A stretch of DNA of 64,000 nucleotides from Methanomassiliicoccales archaeon RumEn M1 (lineage in GTDB: Archaea > Thermoplasmatota > Thermoplasmata > Methanomassiliicoccales > Methanomassiliicoccaceae), in contig LJKK01000143.1 of assembly GCA_001421185.1 (NCBI GenBank), positions 35,467 through 99,466 on the forward strand, in the 5' to 3' direction. The position numbers were made by a program, and so were the translations under genes. Shown piece by piece: positions 54,667 to 63,993 of this stretch. Under the pieces are notes generated by a model that was not told the DNA's origin, made no database searches, and was given only the letters and a program-made list of their open reading frames with translations. Position 1 is the first letter of the stretch, and each line of letters opens with the position of its first letter.

Positions 54667-55524
54667 TTGACCAACCATTTTAGATGGGGATACTTTACCG
54701 ACCGTTCAAGTGATACTTTGAATCTGAACGATACGATCCCCTATCTGAACATAGACTGGTGGCATCTGATCATCGCCATCGTTCTCCTAGCGGTCGGCTA
54801 CCTGGCCATCAAGGTCTTGTTGGTCGTCCTGAAGAGGGTGATGCTCAGGATGCACCTGCCGGAACTGCTGATCGACTTCCTGTCCCGGGTGCTGAAGGTG
54901 CTGTTGTACCTGGTCCTGATACTGGTCTTCCTCGGCGCCCTGGGCTTCGAAACGGGGTCGGCGCTGCTGGCCATGTCCGCCATAGTCGGCCTGGTACTCG
55001 GCTTCGGCCTCCAGGACACGATGAACAACTTCTTCGCCGGAGTATGGCTGGCATTGATACGCCCCTTCAAGAAGGATGACTGGATCACCGTCAACGGATT
55101 CTCCGGCAAGATCGACTCCATCGGCATGATGTCCACCGTGATCATTACCGCCGACAACACCTACATCACCCTCCCCAACAAGAGCGTGTGGGGAAGCCCC
55201 ATCACCAACACCAGCCACATGCCCACCAGAAGGGTCGGCGTTCCGATCAGCGTCAGTCCCAACACCGATCTAGACAAGGCGATCTCCGTCGCCATGGACC
55301 TCATGGTGCGCCATCCCCTGGTGCTGAAGGACCCCTCGCCCGCCGTGGCGATCACCGGTCTGGATGATGACAAGGTGAACCTGAACCTCAGGGCGTGGGT
55401 CAACAACTCGGACTACTGGACCGTCAACGGCGACCTTAGCAAGGGCATCGTCGAGGAGTTCAGGCGGAACGGGGTCGAGCTTCCCCTGCCCCGCCGGGAC
55501 ATTCACATCCGCAAAGAGGAGTGA
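54667..55524 (+). CDS. MscS-family mechanosensitive channel
   Basis: A small mechanosensitive channel of up to 285 residues. Three transmembrane helices are visible (LIIAIVLLAVGYLAIKVLL, LKVLLYLVLILVFLGALG, ALLAMSAIVGLVLGFGLQDTM), the last with the Gly/Ala pore pattern and the LQDTMNNFFAG signature. The beta domain has VNGFSGKIDSIGMMSTVI and TLPNKSV. The start is uncertain: TTG 54667 or TTG 54718. A T-rich stretch follows the stop. Confidence 0.85.
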   Translation: MTNHFRWGYFTDRSSDTLNLNDTIPYLNIDWWHLIIAIVLLAVGYLAIKVLLVVLKRVMLRMHLPELLIDFLSRVLKVLLYLVLILVFLGALGFETGSALLAMSAIVGLVLGFGLQDTMNNFFAGVWLALIRPFKKDDWITVNGFSGKIDSIGMMSTVIITADNTYITLPNKSVWGSPITNTSHMPTRRVGVPISVSPNTDLDKAISVAMDLMVRHPLVLKDPSPAVAITGLDDDKVNLNLRAWVNNSDYWTVNGDLSKGIVEEFRRNGVELPLPRRDIHIRKEE

Positions 55525-55540
55525 CCTCCTCCCCTTCCCC

Positions 55541-55550
55541 TTTTTTATTT
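55541..55550 (+). terminator. T-run terminator after the mechanosensitive channel
   Basis: TTTTTTATTT about 17 bases after the stop codon, the typical U-rich form of archaeal terminators. Confidence 0.5.
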
Positions 55551-55666
55551 AGGCTGGCAGGACCTTCCACGCCCGGTTCCCATTGACCGTTCGTACCGAG
55601 AGCGCTCTCGCTCTCAAGGCATCACGTCGGAGGACCTGGGACGATCCGTCCACTGCCAGGACGGGA

Positions 55667-56991
55667 TCAGGCCTGGCCGCTCTTCAGCAGCTTGGGTATG
55701 CCGGACGATTCCCTGGGCCCGACCAAGACCTTCATGCCGCTGAGCTCCTGCAGCTTGCCCGACATGCGGGACAGCATGCCCGGGATGATCAGGACGCCCT
55801 TCGTGCTCTTCTCCCTGGCCTTCGTGGTGTCGATCGCCTCCACCACGCTCTCGGCCGACAGCTTCCCGGCCGAGAACGCCGTCAGGACCGACAGCCCCTC
55901 CGTATCGACGACCAGCAACCAGGCCGGGACCTTGGCCTTGTCGATGTCGCCCATCACCGTGAAGTACGTCAGCGAGAAGTTGGTGGTGAACAGTATCGGA
56001 GCGTCCGGACCGGGGTCGTTGACCGGATACAGGCCGGCCTTCACCTGGATGGGCACCTGCGGATCGGTATAGATGTTCTGCCGCAGCACGAACAGGGGAA
56101 GCGCATGAGCTGGGTCAAGATCGTCGAGCAGCACTATGCCGCCATACTTCATGGTGGACAGCATGGCCTTGAGCACCGCGCGCTCGTCGTCGCAGGCGTT
56201 CAGGATTATCGGGTACCCGAGGCCGCGGAAGGTCTTCTTGATGGCGTTCTTCCGCACGATGGTGTTCCTCTCCACCAGGTCCTTGGCCCTCGGGGGCGCC
56301 AGGTCGAGCACCAGATCGTCGACGCCGGCCTTTCTGGCGGTCTCGGCCAGATCGGCCAGGCGTTGAGGTCGCCGGCCCGCAAGGCCAGAGGACACTGGAG
56401 CTCCTTGGCCGCGGCGGCCATCGCGTCGATGTTGGCCTCGTTGGCGGCGTACAGCAGCGGCCTCTTCACGCCCGTCTCCTTCACCGCCTTCCGGAGGGCC
56501 TCCGGCCGGTCGGACATGAGCACCATCGGCAGCCCGGCCGCCGAGGCGCGGGACACCATGGCCGCGAACTTCGTGTCATCGCCCGAATCGTCCCTGACCG
56601 CCACCATGTCCATCGCGAGGGTCTGCCCCACCCGCTCGAACGATAGCTCGCTTATGCGCCTGAGCTTCGATCCCGCTTCCTCATCGTCCGCTTGGTCGGA
56701 GATGACGATGCAATAGCGGGTGGGATGGAAGAACTTCTTCTCGTGCCGGTACAGCTCGGTCTCGTCGCCCAGCTCGACCTTCTTCGGTCCGTCGCCGATG
56801 GTCACCAGACGGATGGGCGGGGCGGAGGACGCCTCCAGCTTGGCCTTGGCCTCCTCGCTCACTAGGGGGCAGTCGGACAGCTTCACCTTCTGGTTGGCGA
56901 GCTGCATGGCAAAGGCCAGGCAGGTCGGGAAGTTGCACTTGCCGCAGTTCTTCTTGGGCAGGTGCTTGAAGATCTCAATCGCGGTGGCCAT
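55667..56991 (-). CDS. cdhE: Acetyl-CoA decarbonylase/synthase gamma subunit CdhE (one frameshift)
   Basis: Large subunit of the corrinoid Fe-S protein that carries the methyl group. Near the N-terminus, EIFKHLPKKNCGKCNFPTC supplies the 4Fe-4S cysteines. The TIM-barrel follows, and the C-terminal part (NIYTDPQVPIQVKAGLYPVND, PILFTTNFSLTYFTVMGD) binds the cobamide. The frame breaks at about 56358-56360; one missing base in the C-run restores LRAGDLNALADLAETARKAG. Total about 441 residues, normal for CdhE. ATG 56991 follows the CdhD stop by one base, so the two are co-translated. Confidence 0.92.
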
Positions 56992-56992
56992 C

Positions 56993-57941
56993 TCACTCAC
57001 CCCTCAGTTCGGTGATGGCGTCCTTCAATATCTCCAGGCTGCGCGGGTGGCGAACGATCAGTAGGTCGGCGCCTGAGACCAGCGCGGCCAGTCCCGTCGT
57101 GGCCTCCCACCACGCCCCCCCTCTCGGCGGGGTCTCCCCAGGCCGCGTTCTCCTCGGTCGCCTCCCGGGCCTCCCAGGCCGAGGTGAGGTCGCAGCACAT
57201 GGGAGTGCGCAGCATGCGGTCCCCCATCAGGGCGGCCAGGCGGATGCGCTCGTTCACGGAGTACGAGTACTCGAGCCCCATCCCCAGGGCGGCCATCAAG
57301 GGGTCCATGACCACGTTGTCGAGCTTGGTCCCGAAGTCGGCCAGCAGGATGTTCATCTGCTTTGCCAGGTTGACGTCGAGGTTGGAATAGGCGATGAGCC
57401 CGTGCCCGTTGGCGGTGGCCGCGGCCGCGATGCTCTTGTAGGCGTTCTCCTCGGCATGGGCCAGCAGCACCCTCTCGCCGGCGCAGGCGTTGCTCACCGC
57501 CTCCATGGCCTGGGCGTCCTTCTCCTGGTTCCCGCCCCCGTATACGATGAGAGGCAGGTCGACGGCCTTCAGGACGTCCTTCACGGTCGCCACCGCGTCC
57601 TCGACCGAAGCGTTCCTTCCCTCGGGGTCGAGGGAGCGAAGCTTGAGGCAGATCATGTCGGCGCCCAGCTCCTTCCACCGCTGGGCCCAGGCCACCGGGT
57701 CGCTCGCGACCTCGCCGAACGGCGCCACGCTAAGCTCCGGGACGCCGTCGGTCGAGTCGAGGACCTCCCCGGCCAGACGCTGCCGGTGCCCCAGGCCTTC
57801 GTACGACAGGAAGGGCATGCCGCTCTCGCCGCCCAGCATCAGCTGCGACGAGCGGCTGCCGCCCTCCGCGGGCGTGCCACCGACGGCTACCGTTCCTATC
57901 TTGCCTGACCACTTCTCCTTGGGTACGGGGACCTCGACCAT
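56993..57941 (-). CDS. cdhD: Acetyl-CoA decarbonylase/synthase delta subunit CdhD (one frameshift)
   Basis: Small subunit of the corrinoid Fe-S protein. VEVPVPKEKWSGKIGTVAVGG opens the family, FLSYEGL and DMICLKLRSLDPEGRN follow, then NVVMDPLMAALGMGLEYSYSVNERIRLAAL. After WGDPAERG the frame breaks in a run of seven C (57115-57121, plus strand). Removing one base gives AWWEATTGLAALVSGADLL and a stop at 56993, exactly one base before CdhE. The start ATG 57941 has a good AGGAG site. Total about 315 residues. Confidence 0.92.
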
Positions 57942-58011
57942 CTTAACTCCTCTCAGGACAGCAGGGGCGGCATGCGCAGCGCGGGGTGGTCGACCTTGGC
58001 CATCCACTCCA

Positions 58012-60097
58012 TCAGCCTTCGGCGTCGGTGGTGACCGTCTCGTCGGCGATCTTGTCCACGAAGTCCGGCTCGCCCAGCTCCCGGGCCCTTGCGTCCAGGG
58101 CCTTGCGCATGCTCTCCTTCAGCTCCCTGGGCATCCAGGAGATGCGCAGGAATCCGCCGTCAGCAGAGATGAATTTCCTGCTCGTTATATACTTTCGCCC
58201 GGCCCCGATGAACCCCGGGGTCTGCTTGCCGCCGCCCACCGAGCCGGCCAGGGAGGAGAACTTCATGCCCAGCGGTATCATGCCAGGGTATTCGCGATTC
58301 ACCACCACCACCGACTGCATGTCCGGGGCCATGGCCACGATGACCTCGAAGCAGCCGCAGGAGGTCATGGGGTCCTCCATGAGCGAGTAGGCGTTGAAGC
58401 GCTCGATCTTGTGATGGGACATCTCGTAGACGACCTCGTTTACGCCGGCGAACTGCCCCTTGACGGGGTCGATGCACTCGCCTTTCACGATGGGCTGGTT
58501 CGGACCGGTGGGGGCGATCTCCTTCGATGCCTTGGCATCGAGCCAGTTGAGCGCCCCGCACAGCCCCATGCGCTCCGGGGTGATGACGCATATGTGGTCC
58601 GGCGCGAAGGACATGCAGAGGCTGCACGTATACCAGGTGTCCACGCTCTCGTCCGTGAGCCCGGCCAGGCGGGCGTCCCTTCTGCCGTAGACCTCCATCG
58701 CCTCGGGAAGGAGCCTCTGGACCTCGTCCTTGTCGGTGACGATCGTCACCTGTATGCGCGACACCAGGCCTCCGAACTCCTCCTTGAGCTTGGTGATGAG
58801 TATGTCGCCGAAGTGCCTGAACGTCAGGCCGGCCTTGACCGAGGAGCGGCTGAGCCGGATCCAGTTGAGGTTCCTCTGCCCGGTGTGCCATGCCCCCTCG
58901 GCGTAGTTGATGAACTGATGGATGCGTCGCTCGAGCACGCCCTCGAAGTCCTCCTCCATCTTCTTGCCGTACACGTCCACGATGATGGCCAGAGCAGTGG
59001 ACGAGCCGTCGTCCATCTCGTCCACGTCCTTGCCGATGAGCGTGATGCGGCCATCCTCCACCTCGTCCTCCGGTCGTAGCCGCAGCAGCTCGAAGGTAGT
59101 GGTCTTGGCCGCGCCCCCCTGCCTCGACATAGGTATCGGGCCGCCGCACGGTCTCGCCCTCGAACGCCGGGCCGTAGGCCACCGGTATGTCCACTGGAGC
59201 GAGCTTAACGCGGATGTCCCGGGCCTCGATGGCCGCCTGGACCATGTTCTCCGGTCGGACGCTCAACAGCACGTCGGGCACGTCCTCCACCGCCTGGTCG
59301 GTCAGCACCGGCGCGCCGTTGAGTATGGCCGCCAGGCCCGCCCCGGCCATGATGTCGTCCAGCGGCCCGAACTGCAGTACGAAGGTCTTGGGCCTCTTGG
59401 ACAGGTAGGCGCTCAGCGTCTCGCGGTCGCCGCGCTGCACCCCTCCGAAGGAGAGCGCCCCTCGGATGGCGAAGTTCAGCGCGTGGACGATCTGCGTTCC
59501 CGTTCCCACGGGGTACAGCATCATGCCCAGCCCCATCTTGATGCCCGCGTCCCGAAGCTGGTCGATGATGTCGTACGACGCGATGATGAGCATGCCCTTG
59601 GACTGCAGGTCCCTGACGATCCTGACCAGTTGCGCCGGGTCCGCCGCCTTTCCGACCAGCACGGCCACTCCGGGGATGGTGTCGTCCACCAGCGCCACCC
59701 CGAGCTCGCGCAGAAGCTTGTCAGGTATGAAGCCGCAGTAGCCGGTGCCCTCGTACGGGTGCACGTCCTCGATGTAGCGGAGCGCCTCGATGACCTCGGC
59801 GGCGATCATGGTGGCCTCTCCGGCCGTAAGGGCGTTCTCCACCGTCGGCTCGTCACGCAGGCGGGATGCATAATCATCCAGCAGGGGGCGGATGTCGGAC
59901 AGGCGGTGCACCTCGCGCCCGTCCCAGGCATACACCGCGGGCAGCTCGTAGGCCGTCTCGGGATATTCCACCGGATGGCCCTCGCCATGCTTGGCCACCG
60001 CCTCTTCGAGGGCGCCCATGGCCATCTGCAGAGCGGTTCTCGCTCCACGTATGCCCATCTCGAAGACCTGTTCCGCGCTAGCCTTGCCGGTGTTCAT
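58012..60097 (-). CDS. acsB: Acetyl-CoA synthase, long bacterial-type AcsB (one frameshift)
   Basis: Joins CO, a methyl group and CoA into acetyl-CoA at the A-cluster. The catalytic part (FEGETVRRPDTYVEAGG onward) holds the A-cluster cysteines in YTCSLCMSFAPDHICVITPE, the LCGALNW segment and TSCGCFEVI. Unlike typical archaeal CdhC of about 470 residues, it is preceded by an N-terminal domain of about 320 residues (GALEEAVAKHGEGHPVEYPE, LIIASYDIIDQLRDAGIKMG), as in bacterial AcsB. Total is about 695 residues. An extra base in the C6 run at 59114-59119 (plus strand) breaks the frame; removing it gives EAGGAAKTTTFEL. It heads the acsB-cdhD-cdhE operon. Confidence 0.93.
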
Positions 60098-60169
60098 TGG
60101 TACGCCTCCATGAAATTCACAGCATCCTGCCCTCCTGGGAGAGGGCGCGTTCGTTCTAATGGCACCTTC

Positions 60170-60180
60170 ATAGATATACC
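60170..60180 (-). promoter_or_regulatory. Putative TATA box for the acsB-cdhD-cdhE operon
   Basis: An AT-rich TATATCTATGA on the minus strand about 75 bases upstream of the acsB start. The region between acsB and the ACT-domain gene is otherwise GC-rich. Confidence 0.45.
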
Positions 60181-60214
60181 CAGCGTGCCATCTGTTAGCA
60201 GGGCGATGCCCCGC

Positions 60215-61147
60215 TCAGATGACGATGGGCTTGAACGGCCCGACCTCGGAGGGCGACTTGAACGAGGACAGCGCCACCTCGATCCGGGCCCGCAGCTCCT
60301 CCAGGGTGACGGAGCACTGGCTGACGTCGGCCACCAGGTCCAGGGACATGCTCTCGTAGTAGTTGAGCACCTTGGTGTGGAGCATCAGCAGATTGACGTT
60401 CGAGCGGGCCATGGCCTCGGCCACCTGGTTGATGGCCCCCGGCTTGTCCGGGACCGTCATATGCACCGAGATCAGACTGACCGATGGATCGAGCAACGTG
60501 ATGCTCAGCACGTAGGACGACATGTCGCCGACCATCATGAACGGCCGCCCGTCGGCGTCGTCCCCCAGCTCGGCCATGAACTCCCCGGGGATCTCGAACT
60601 CGTTCCTCCTCATCTGAGAGGGTGTGCGGTTCTTGCGCTTGATCATCTTGGTCTTCACGGTCCGGGATCCAGCGGTGGAGCCCTTGGTGAACCGGTCGGC
60701 GATGTGCGACTCGCTCAGCTTGATCGAATCGACCTTGTCCAGGGAGGAGGGCGAGTTCCTCTTGGTGGAGCTGAACTCTGCGATCAGGTCGTCGGGCTCC
60801 CCGAAGTAGGAGAGGTCCACCAGCATCCTCCACACCATGGCCACGCCCGATATCATGCTCATGGAGTCGGAGTTGAGGATGTCGACATTGCGGTCGGCCA
60901 GGAACTTCGACGCCTGGGCGCAGGCGCCTGGCTGGTCGATCATGTAGATGGTGAGCTCGTACAGCAGGCGGTAGTTCTCCGGACCGAAGGTGGAGAGGAC
61001 GATTTCATGAGAAGTGGATCCCTTTCCCTCGTAGCGGAACATGGTGGAGAACACCTGGCTCCCGTTCACCAATCCAAGAGGCTCTCCGATCTCCTGGTCG
61101 ATCCTGATGCTGTTCCCATTCAACCTTCCGAACTGCCAGAGCCTCAT
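60215..61147 (-). CDS. ACT-domain regulator with AbrB-like N-terminus
   Basis: A 310-residue protein. Residues about 1-40 (RLNGNSIRIDQEIGEPLGLVNGSQVF) resemble a SpoVT/AbrB swapped-hairpin DNA-binding motif. Two ACT-like ligand domains follow: LLYELTIYMIDQPGACAQASKFLADRNVDI, and LISVHMTVPDKPGAINQVAEAMARSNVNLL. A basic linker (KMIKRKNRTPSQMRR) joins them. It lies upstream of acsB on the same strand, so it is a candidate regulator of the CODH/ACS operon that senses an amino acid or other small ligand. DNA binding and target are inferred. Confidence 0.7.
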   Translation of the reverse strand: MRLWQFGRLNGNSIRIDQEIGEPLGLVNGSQVFSTMFRYEGKGSTSHEIVLSTFGPENYRLLYELTIYMIDQPGACAQASKFLADRNVDILNSDSMSMISGVAMVWRMLVDLSYFGEPDDLIAEFSSTKRNSPSSLDKVDSIKLSESHIADRFTKGSTAGSRTVKTKMIKRKNRTPSQMRRNEFEIPGEFMAELGDDADGRPFMMVGDMSSYVLSITLLDPSVSLISVHMTVPDKPGAINQVAEAMARSNVNLLMLHTKVLNYYESMSLDLVADVSQCSVTLEELRARIEVALSSFKSPSEVGPFKPIVI

Positions 61148-61353
61148 TTCAATGACCCCGCTGACAAATAGGGTATTTAGTGATAAATGTTATCAGGCCT
61201 CACGTCGGGGCGCTCCTATCGAACAAGGGGGCAGGCCTCGCAGGCCTGACCGCTCAGGTAAGCGCCGTCCGTTGCGGTTCCCTCGCTCTCGCAGAGCATC
61301 CATCCTTCCAGGGGGTTCCAGGTCCGCGTCTCTATGATCCGCACGGCCGTCGG

Positions 61354-61800
61354 TCAGGGTCCGGACCACAGCGTCCTTTGCTCGTCCCTCTTGAACGAGT
61401 AGCGACGGGGGTGGGCGTTGGCGAACTCATATCTCACTGGCACCCGGCGTGTGGTTCCCATGCGGAACGGGCACAGCGGACACTTCTTGCCGATGGTCAC
61501 CGTCCCGCCGGCGATGGTTCGATTGCGGACCCGTTTCAGCCGGGAGCCGCACACCGGGCACGTGACCACCCTCTTCCGCCTTCCGGTGTCCCGGCTCTCC
61601 ACCGTGACCTTCACGAGCCCGGCATTGATGGCCGTCCTGCGCACCCGTTCCTCCGTTACGCCGTACCGGGGGTCGATGCGTTGCAGCTCGCTTCTCACAA
61701 GCTCGGTTAGCCGACGCTGCGAGCCCACTACGTTCATGTCCTTGATGGCGGCAGCGACGGCCGCCGACAGGACCTCCGCCGTGGGAACGCGATAAGCCAT
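61354..61800 (-). CDS. Zinc-ribbon protein, unknown function
   Basis: A 148-residue basic protein. The N-terminal part is helical (LSAAVAAAIKDMNVVGSQRRLTELV) with a wHTH-like look (DPRYGVTEERVRRTAINAGLV). A zinc ribbon follows with CPVCGSRLK and KKCPLCPFRM, and a basic tail. It may bind RNA or DNA. Start at ATG 61800. It is divergent from the COG2403-type gene. Confidence 0.7.
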   Translation of the reverse strand: MAYRVPTAEVLSAAVAAAIKDMNVVGSQRRLTELVRSELQRIDPRYGVTEERVRRTAINAGLVKVTVESRDTGRRKRVVTCPVCGSRLKRVRNRTIAGGTVTIGKKCPLCPFRMGTTRRVPVRYEFANAHPRRYSFKRDEQRTLWSGP

Positions 61801-61886
61801 GTTACCGAATGGCCTCATCGATTTATGATGCTTTCCGGCCGTGAATGTAATAAACCTGGGAGATGCTCCTGCCCCCGGAGTGTATC

Positions 61887-63215
61887 ATGGCACGTTTGAA
61901 GACAGTCATCATGGGCGCAGCGGGGCGAGACTTCCATAACTTCAACACTTACTACCGCGGGAATCCCGATTATGAGGTGGTGGCCTTCACCGCCACCCAG
62001 ATACCCAACATCGACGGCCGCCGGTACCCTCCGGAGCTGGCCGGCGAGGGCTATCCGGAGGGCATACCGATCGTGGCCGAGGAGGAGCTGGAGAGGGTGG
62101 TGCGGGAGAACGGCGTGGACCAGGTGGTGTTCGCCTACTCCGACGTTACGAACCAGCATGTAATGGATGCCGCCTCCAAGGTGCTGGCGGCCGGTGCGGA
62201 CTTCGTCCTAATGGGCAACCGCCACATCGTGCTCGAATCCTCGGTGCCGGTGGTCAGCATCGGCGCCGTCAGAACCGGTTCGGGTAAGAGCCCCACGACC
62301 AGGAAGGTATGTGCCTTGCTGAAGAAGAAGGGGCTGCGCGTGGTCGCCGTCCGCCATCCGATGCCGTACGGTGACCTGGTGAAGCAGACCGTGCAGAGAT
62401 ATGCCAGCCTTGATGATCTGGAAATTCACAAGACCACCATCGAGGAGAGGGAGGAGTACGAGCCGCTGATCGACAGGGGCATAGTCGTCTACGCCGGCGT
62501 GGATTACGAGAAGATCCTGCGCCAGGCCGAGGCGGAGGCCGATGTCGTGGTGTGGGACGGCGGTAACAACGACTTCCCGTTCTATCGCAGCGACCTGCAC
62601 ATCGTGATCGCCGACCCCCACCGCCCTGGGCATGAGTTGCTGTACCATCCCGGTGAGACCAACGTGCGCATGGCCGATGTGATAATAATCGGCAAGGTGC
62701 AGACCGCCGACCGCGCCAACATCGAGTCGGTGAAGGCCAACGTGCGGGCGCTCAACCCGACGGCCCAGGTGATCGAGGCCAACTCGCCCATCATCCTGGA
62801 GGAGCCGGAGAAGTTGGCTGGCAAGAAGGTGCTGGTGGTGGAGGACGGCCCCACCGTGACGCACGGCGGCATGGCCTACGGGGCGGGCCTGATCGCGGCC
62901 GAGCAGGCTGGAGCGACCATCATCGACCCGCGCCCGTATGCGGTCGGCTCCATTGCCGAGACGTTCAAGATATACCCTCACCTCACCAAGGTCCTGCCGG
63001 CGATGGGATACTCCGACGAGCAGATCGCATCCCTGCAGGAGACCATCGAGCGGTCCGACTGCGATGTCGTGGTCACCGGCACCCCGATCGACATCAAGCG
63101 GCTGGTCAGGACCAGCAAGCCCATCATCCGCGCCGGCTACGAGATGGAGGAGATCGGGGACGTCACGCTGGAGAAGGTCCTCGACAAGTGGTGGGCGGAA
63201 AAGAAGAGCTGCTGA
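61887..63215 (+). CDS. COG2403-type predicted GTPase/ATPase
   Basis: A 442-residue protein. The N-terminal Rossmann-like part starts MARLKTVIMGAAGRDFHNFN. A P-loop appears as GAVRTGSGKSPTTRKVCALLKKKG, close to the Walker A of this family. Later segments VVVWDGGNNDFPFYRSDLHIVIADP and VLVVEDGPTVTHGGMAYGAG are conserved among such archaeal proteins. The best-known relatives are predicted GTPases and cyclic 2,3-diphosphoglycerate synthetase; this window does not decide which. Start at ATG 61887, with GGAG about 9 bases upstream. A hairpin terminator follows. Confidence 0.78.
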   Translation: MARLKTVIMGAAGRDFHNFNTYYRGNPDYEVVAFTATQIPNIDGRRYPPELAGEGYPEGIPIVAEEELERVVRENGVDQVVFAYSDVTNQHVMDAASKVLAAGADFVLMGNRHIVLESSVPVVSIGAVRTGSGKSPTTRKVCALLKKKGLRVVAVRHPMPYGDLVKQTVQRYASLDDLEIHKTTIEEREEYEPLIDRGIVVYAGVDYEKILRQAEAEADVVVWDGGNNDFPFYRSDLHIVIADPHRPGHELLYHPGETNVRMADVIIIGKVQTADRANIESVKANVRALNPTAQVIEANSPIILEEPEKLAGKKVLVVEDGPTVTHGGMAYGAGLIAAEQAGATIIDPRPYAVGSIAETFKIYPHLTKVLPAMGYSDEQIASLQETIERSDCDVVVTGTPIDIKRLVRTSKPIIRAGYEMEEIGDVTLEKVLDKWWAEKKSC

Positions 63216-63216
63216 G

Positions 63217-63250
63217 GCCCCGAAACATCTTCGGGGCGTTTCGCCCCGAA
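63217..63250. terminator. Overlapping hairpins between convergent genes
   Basis: Three complementary segments lie in a row: GCCCCGAA (63217-63224), TTCGGGGCG (63230-63238) and CGCCCCGAA (63242-63250). The middle arm can pair with either neighbour, the second pairing being nine perfect pairs with a TTT loop. A pyrimidine-rich tail follows on the plus strand. It probably ends transcription of one or both convergent genes. Confidence 0.65.
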
Positions 63251-63277
63251 CCTTTCCTTTTCAGTATCGGCGTCGGT

Positions 63278-63862
63278 TCATTCGCTCTGACGAGGTCTGA
63301 TCTCTATGGTCATCCTCTCCAGCGCTTCAAGGGCCCGGTTCTCGGCCATGAGCGGGAAGCGTCCGAACAGCAAGGTGTCCAGGGGGCCCCACATGGCCAC
63401 CCATCCTACGATGAACAGCCCCTCGCTCAGCACGTTGGCCATCACCGGGGGCAGGTTCGTGATGATCTCGCTGCCCAGCAGCAGAGCGAAACCGATCGAT
63501 GTGCCCAGGAAGATGAGGGCGTAGGGGATCTGAAGGATCCCTCGTCGACGTATCGCCGCCATCTCGTTCCGATTGTCCTGTATCTTGGTGGCGGCGAAGC
63601 GGTCCAGCGCCGCCTCGAGCTCCTGCGAGAGGTTGGGCGTTATCTTCTCCGGCGGCATCAGGAGGACCAGCTTGTGCCTCCTCTTGGCCAACCCCTTCTC
63701 CTGCATGAAATGCTCGAGCAGACGCCCCACCACCGACTGCCCCATGTACACATACTTACGCTTGGAGAAGATGTCACGGGGCGGGTCGATCAGCATGAAG
63801 CGGACATCGTCGATCTCGACGTTGAACGTTTCAACATCCTCAGGGCAGTTCCTGCCGCTCAT
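63278..63862 (-). CDS. Membrane protein, unknown function
   Basis: A 194-residue protein with a soluble N-terminal part (residues 1-110) and two hydrophobic helices near residues 112-158 (ALIFLGTSIGFALLLGSEII, VLSEGLFIVGWVAMWGPL). No domain is recognised. Start at ATG 63862. The end overlaps none; the convergent terminator lies just beyond. Confidence 0.6.
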   Translation of the reverse strand: MSGRNCPEDVETFNVEIDDVRFMLIDPPRDIFSKRKYVYMGQSVVGRLLEHFMQEKGLAKRRHKLVLLMPPEKITPNLSQELEAALDRFAATKIQDNRNEMAAIRRRGILQIPYALIFLGTSIGFALLLGSEIITNLPPVMANVLSEGLFIVGWVAMWGPLDTLLFGRFPLMAENRALEALERMTIEIRPRQSE

Positions 63863-63931
63863 CCATACTGCATCTGTATCCCATAAAAATAAGTTGGTAC
63901 GCTCTGCTGTGTTGAGTAAAGGGAGGAAAAG

Positions 63932-63993
63932 TGTCTGGCATAGCTTTTTCCGACGTGCGCTCGCACGTCGGCTTGGTGAAACACCATGCCAGA
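63932..63993. other. Multi-stem inverted-repeat element, possible structured RNA
   Basis: Outer arms GTCTGGCAT (63932-63940) and ATGCCAGAC (63985-63993) can enclose a 9-bp stem of CCGACGTGC and GCACGTCGG with a GCTC loop, plus a small GGTG-AAA-CACC hairpin, which would make a three-way junction. It is not in a gene. It could be a non-coding RNA or riboswitch for a gene beyond the window. No known family matched. Confidence 0.5.

Noticed and set aside
21196..60097. Frameshifted genes as true pseudogenes or programmed frameshifts
   Set aside because: Ribosomal protein, initiation factor and polymerase genes are involved, shifts go in both directions, and no common slippery signal with downstream structure is seen.
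58922..61171. A 749-codon open frame on the plus strand
   Set aside because: It is antisense to acsB and the ACT-domain gene. Long antisense open frames are common in GC-rich DNA, and the sequence is low-complexity with no conserved motif.
63932..63993. Hammerhead-type ribozyme as an explanation for the three-stem element
   Set aside because: A GAAAC stretch is present, but the required CUGANGA core is absent.
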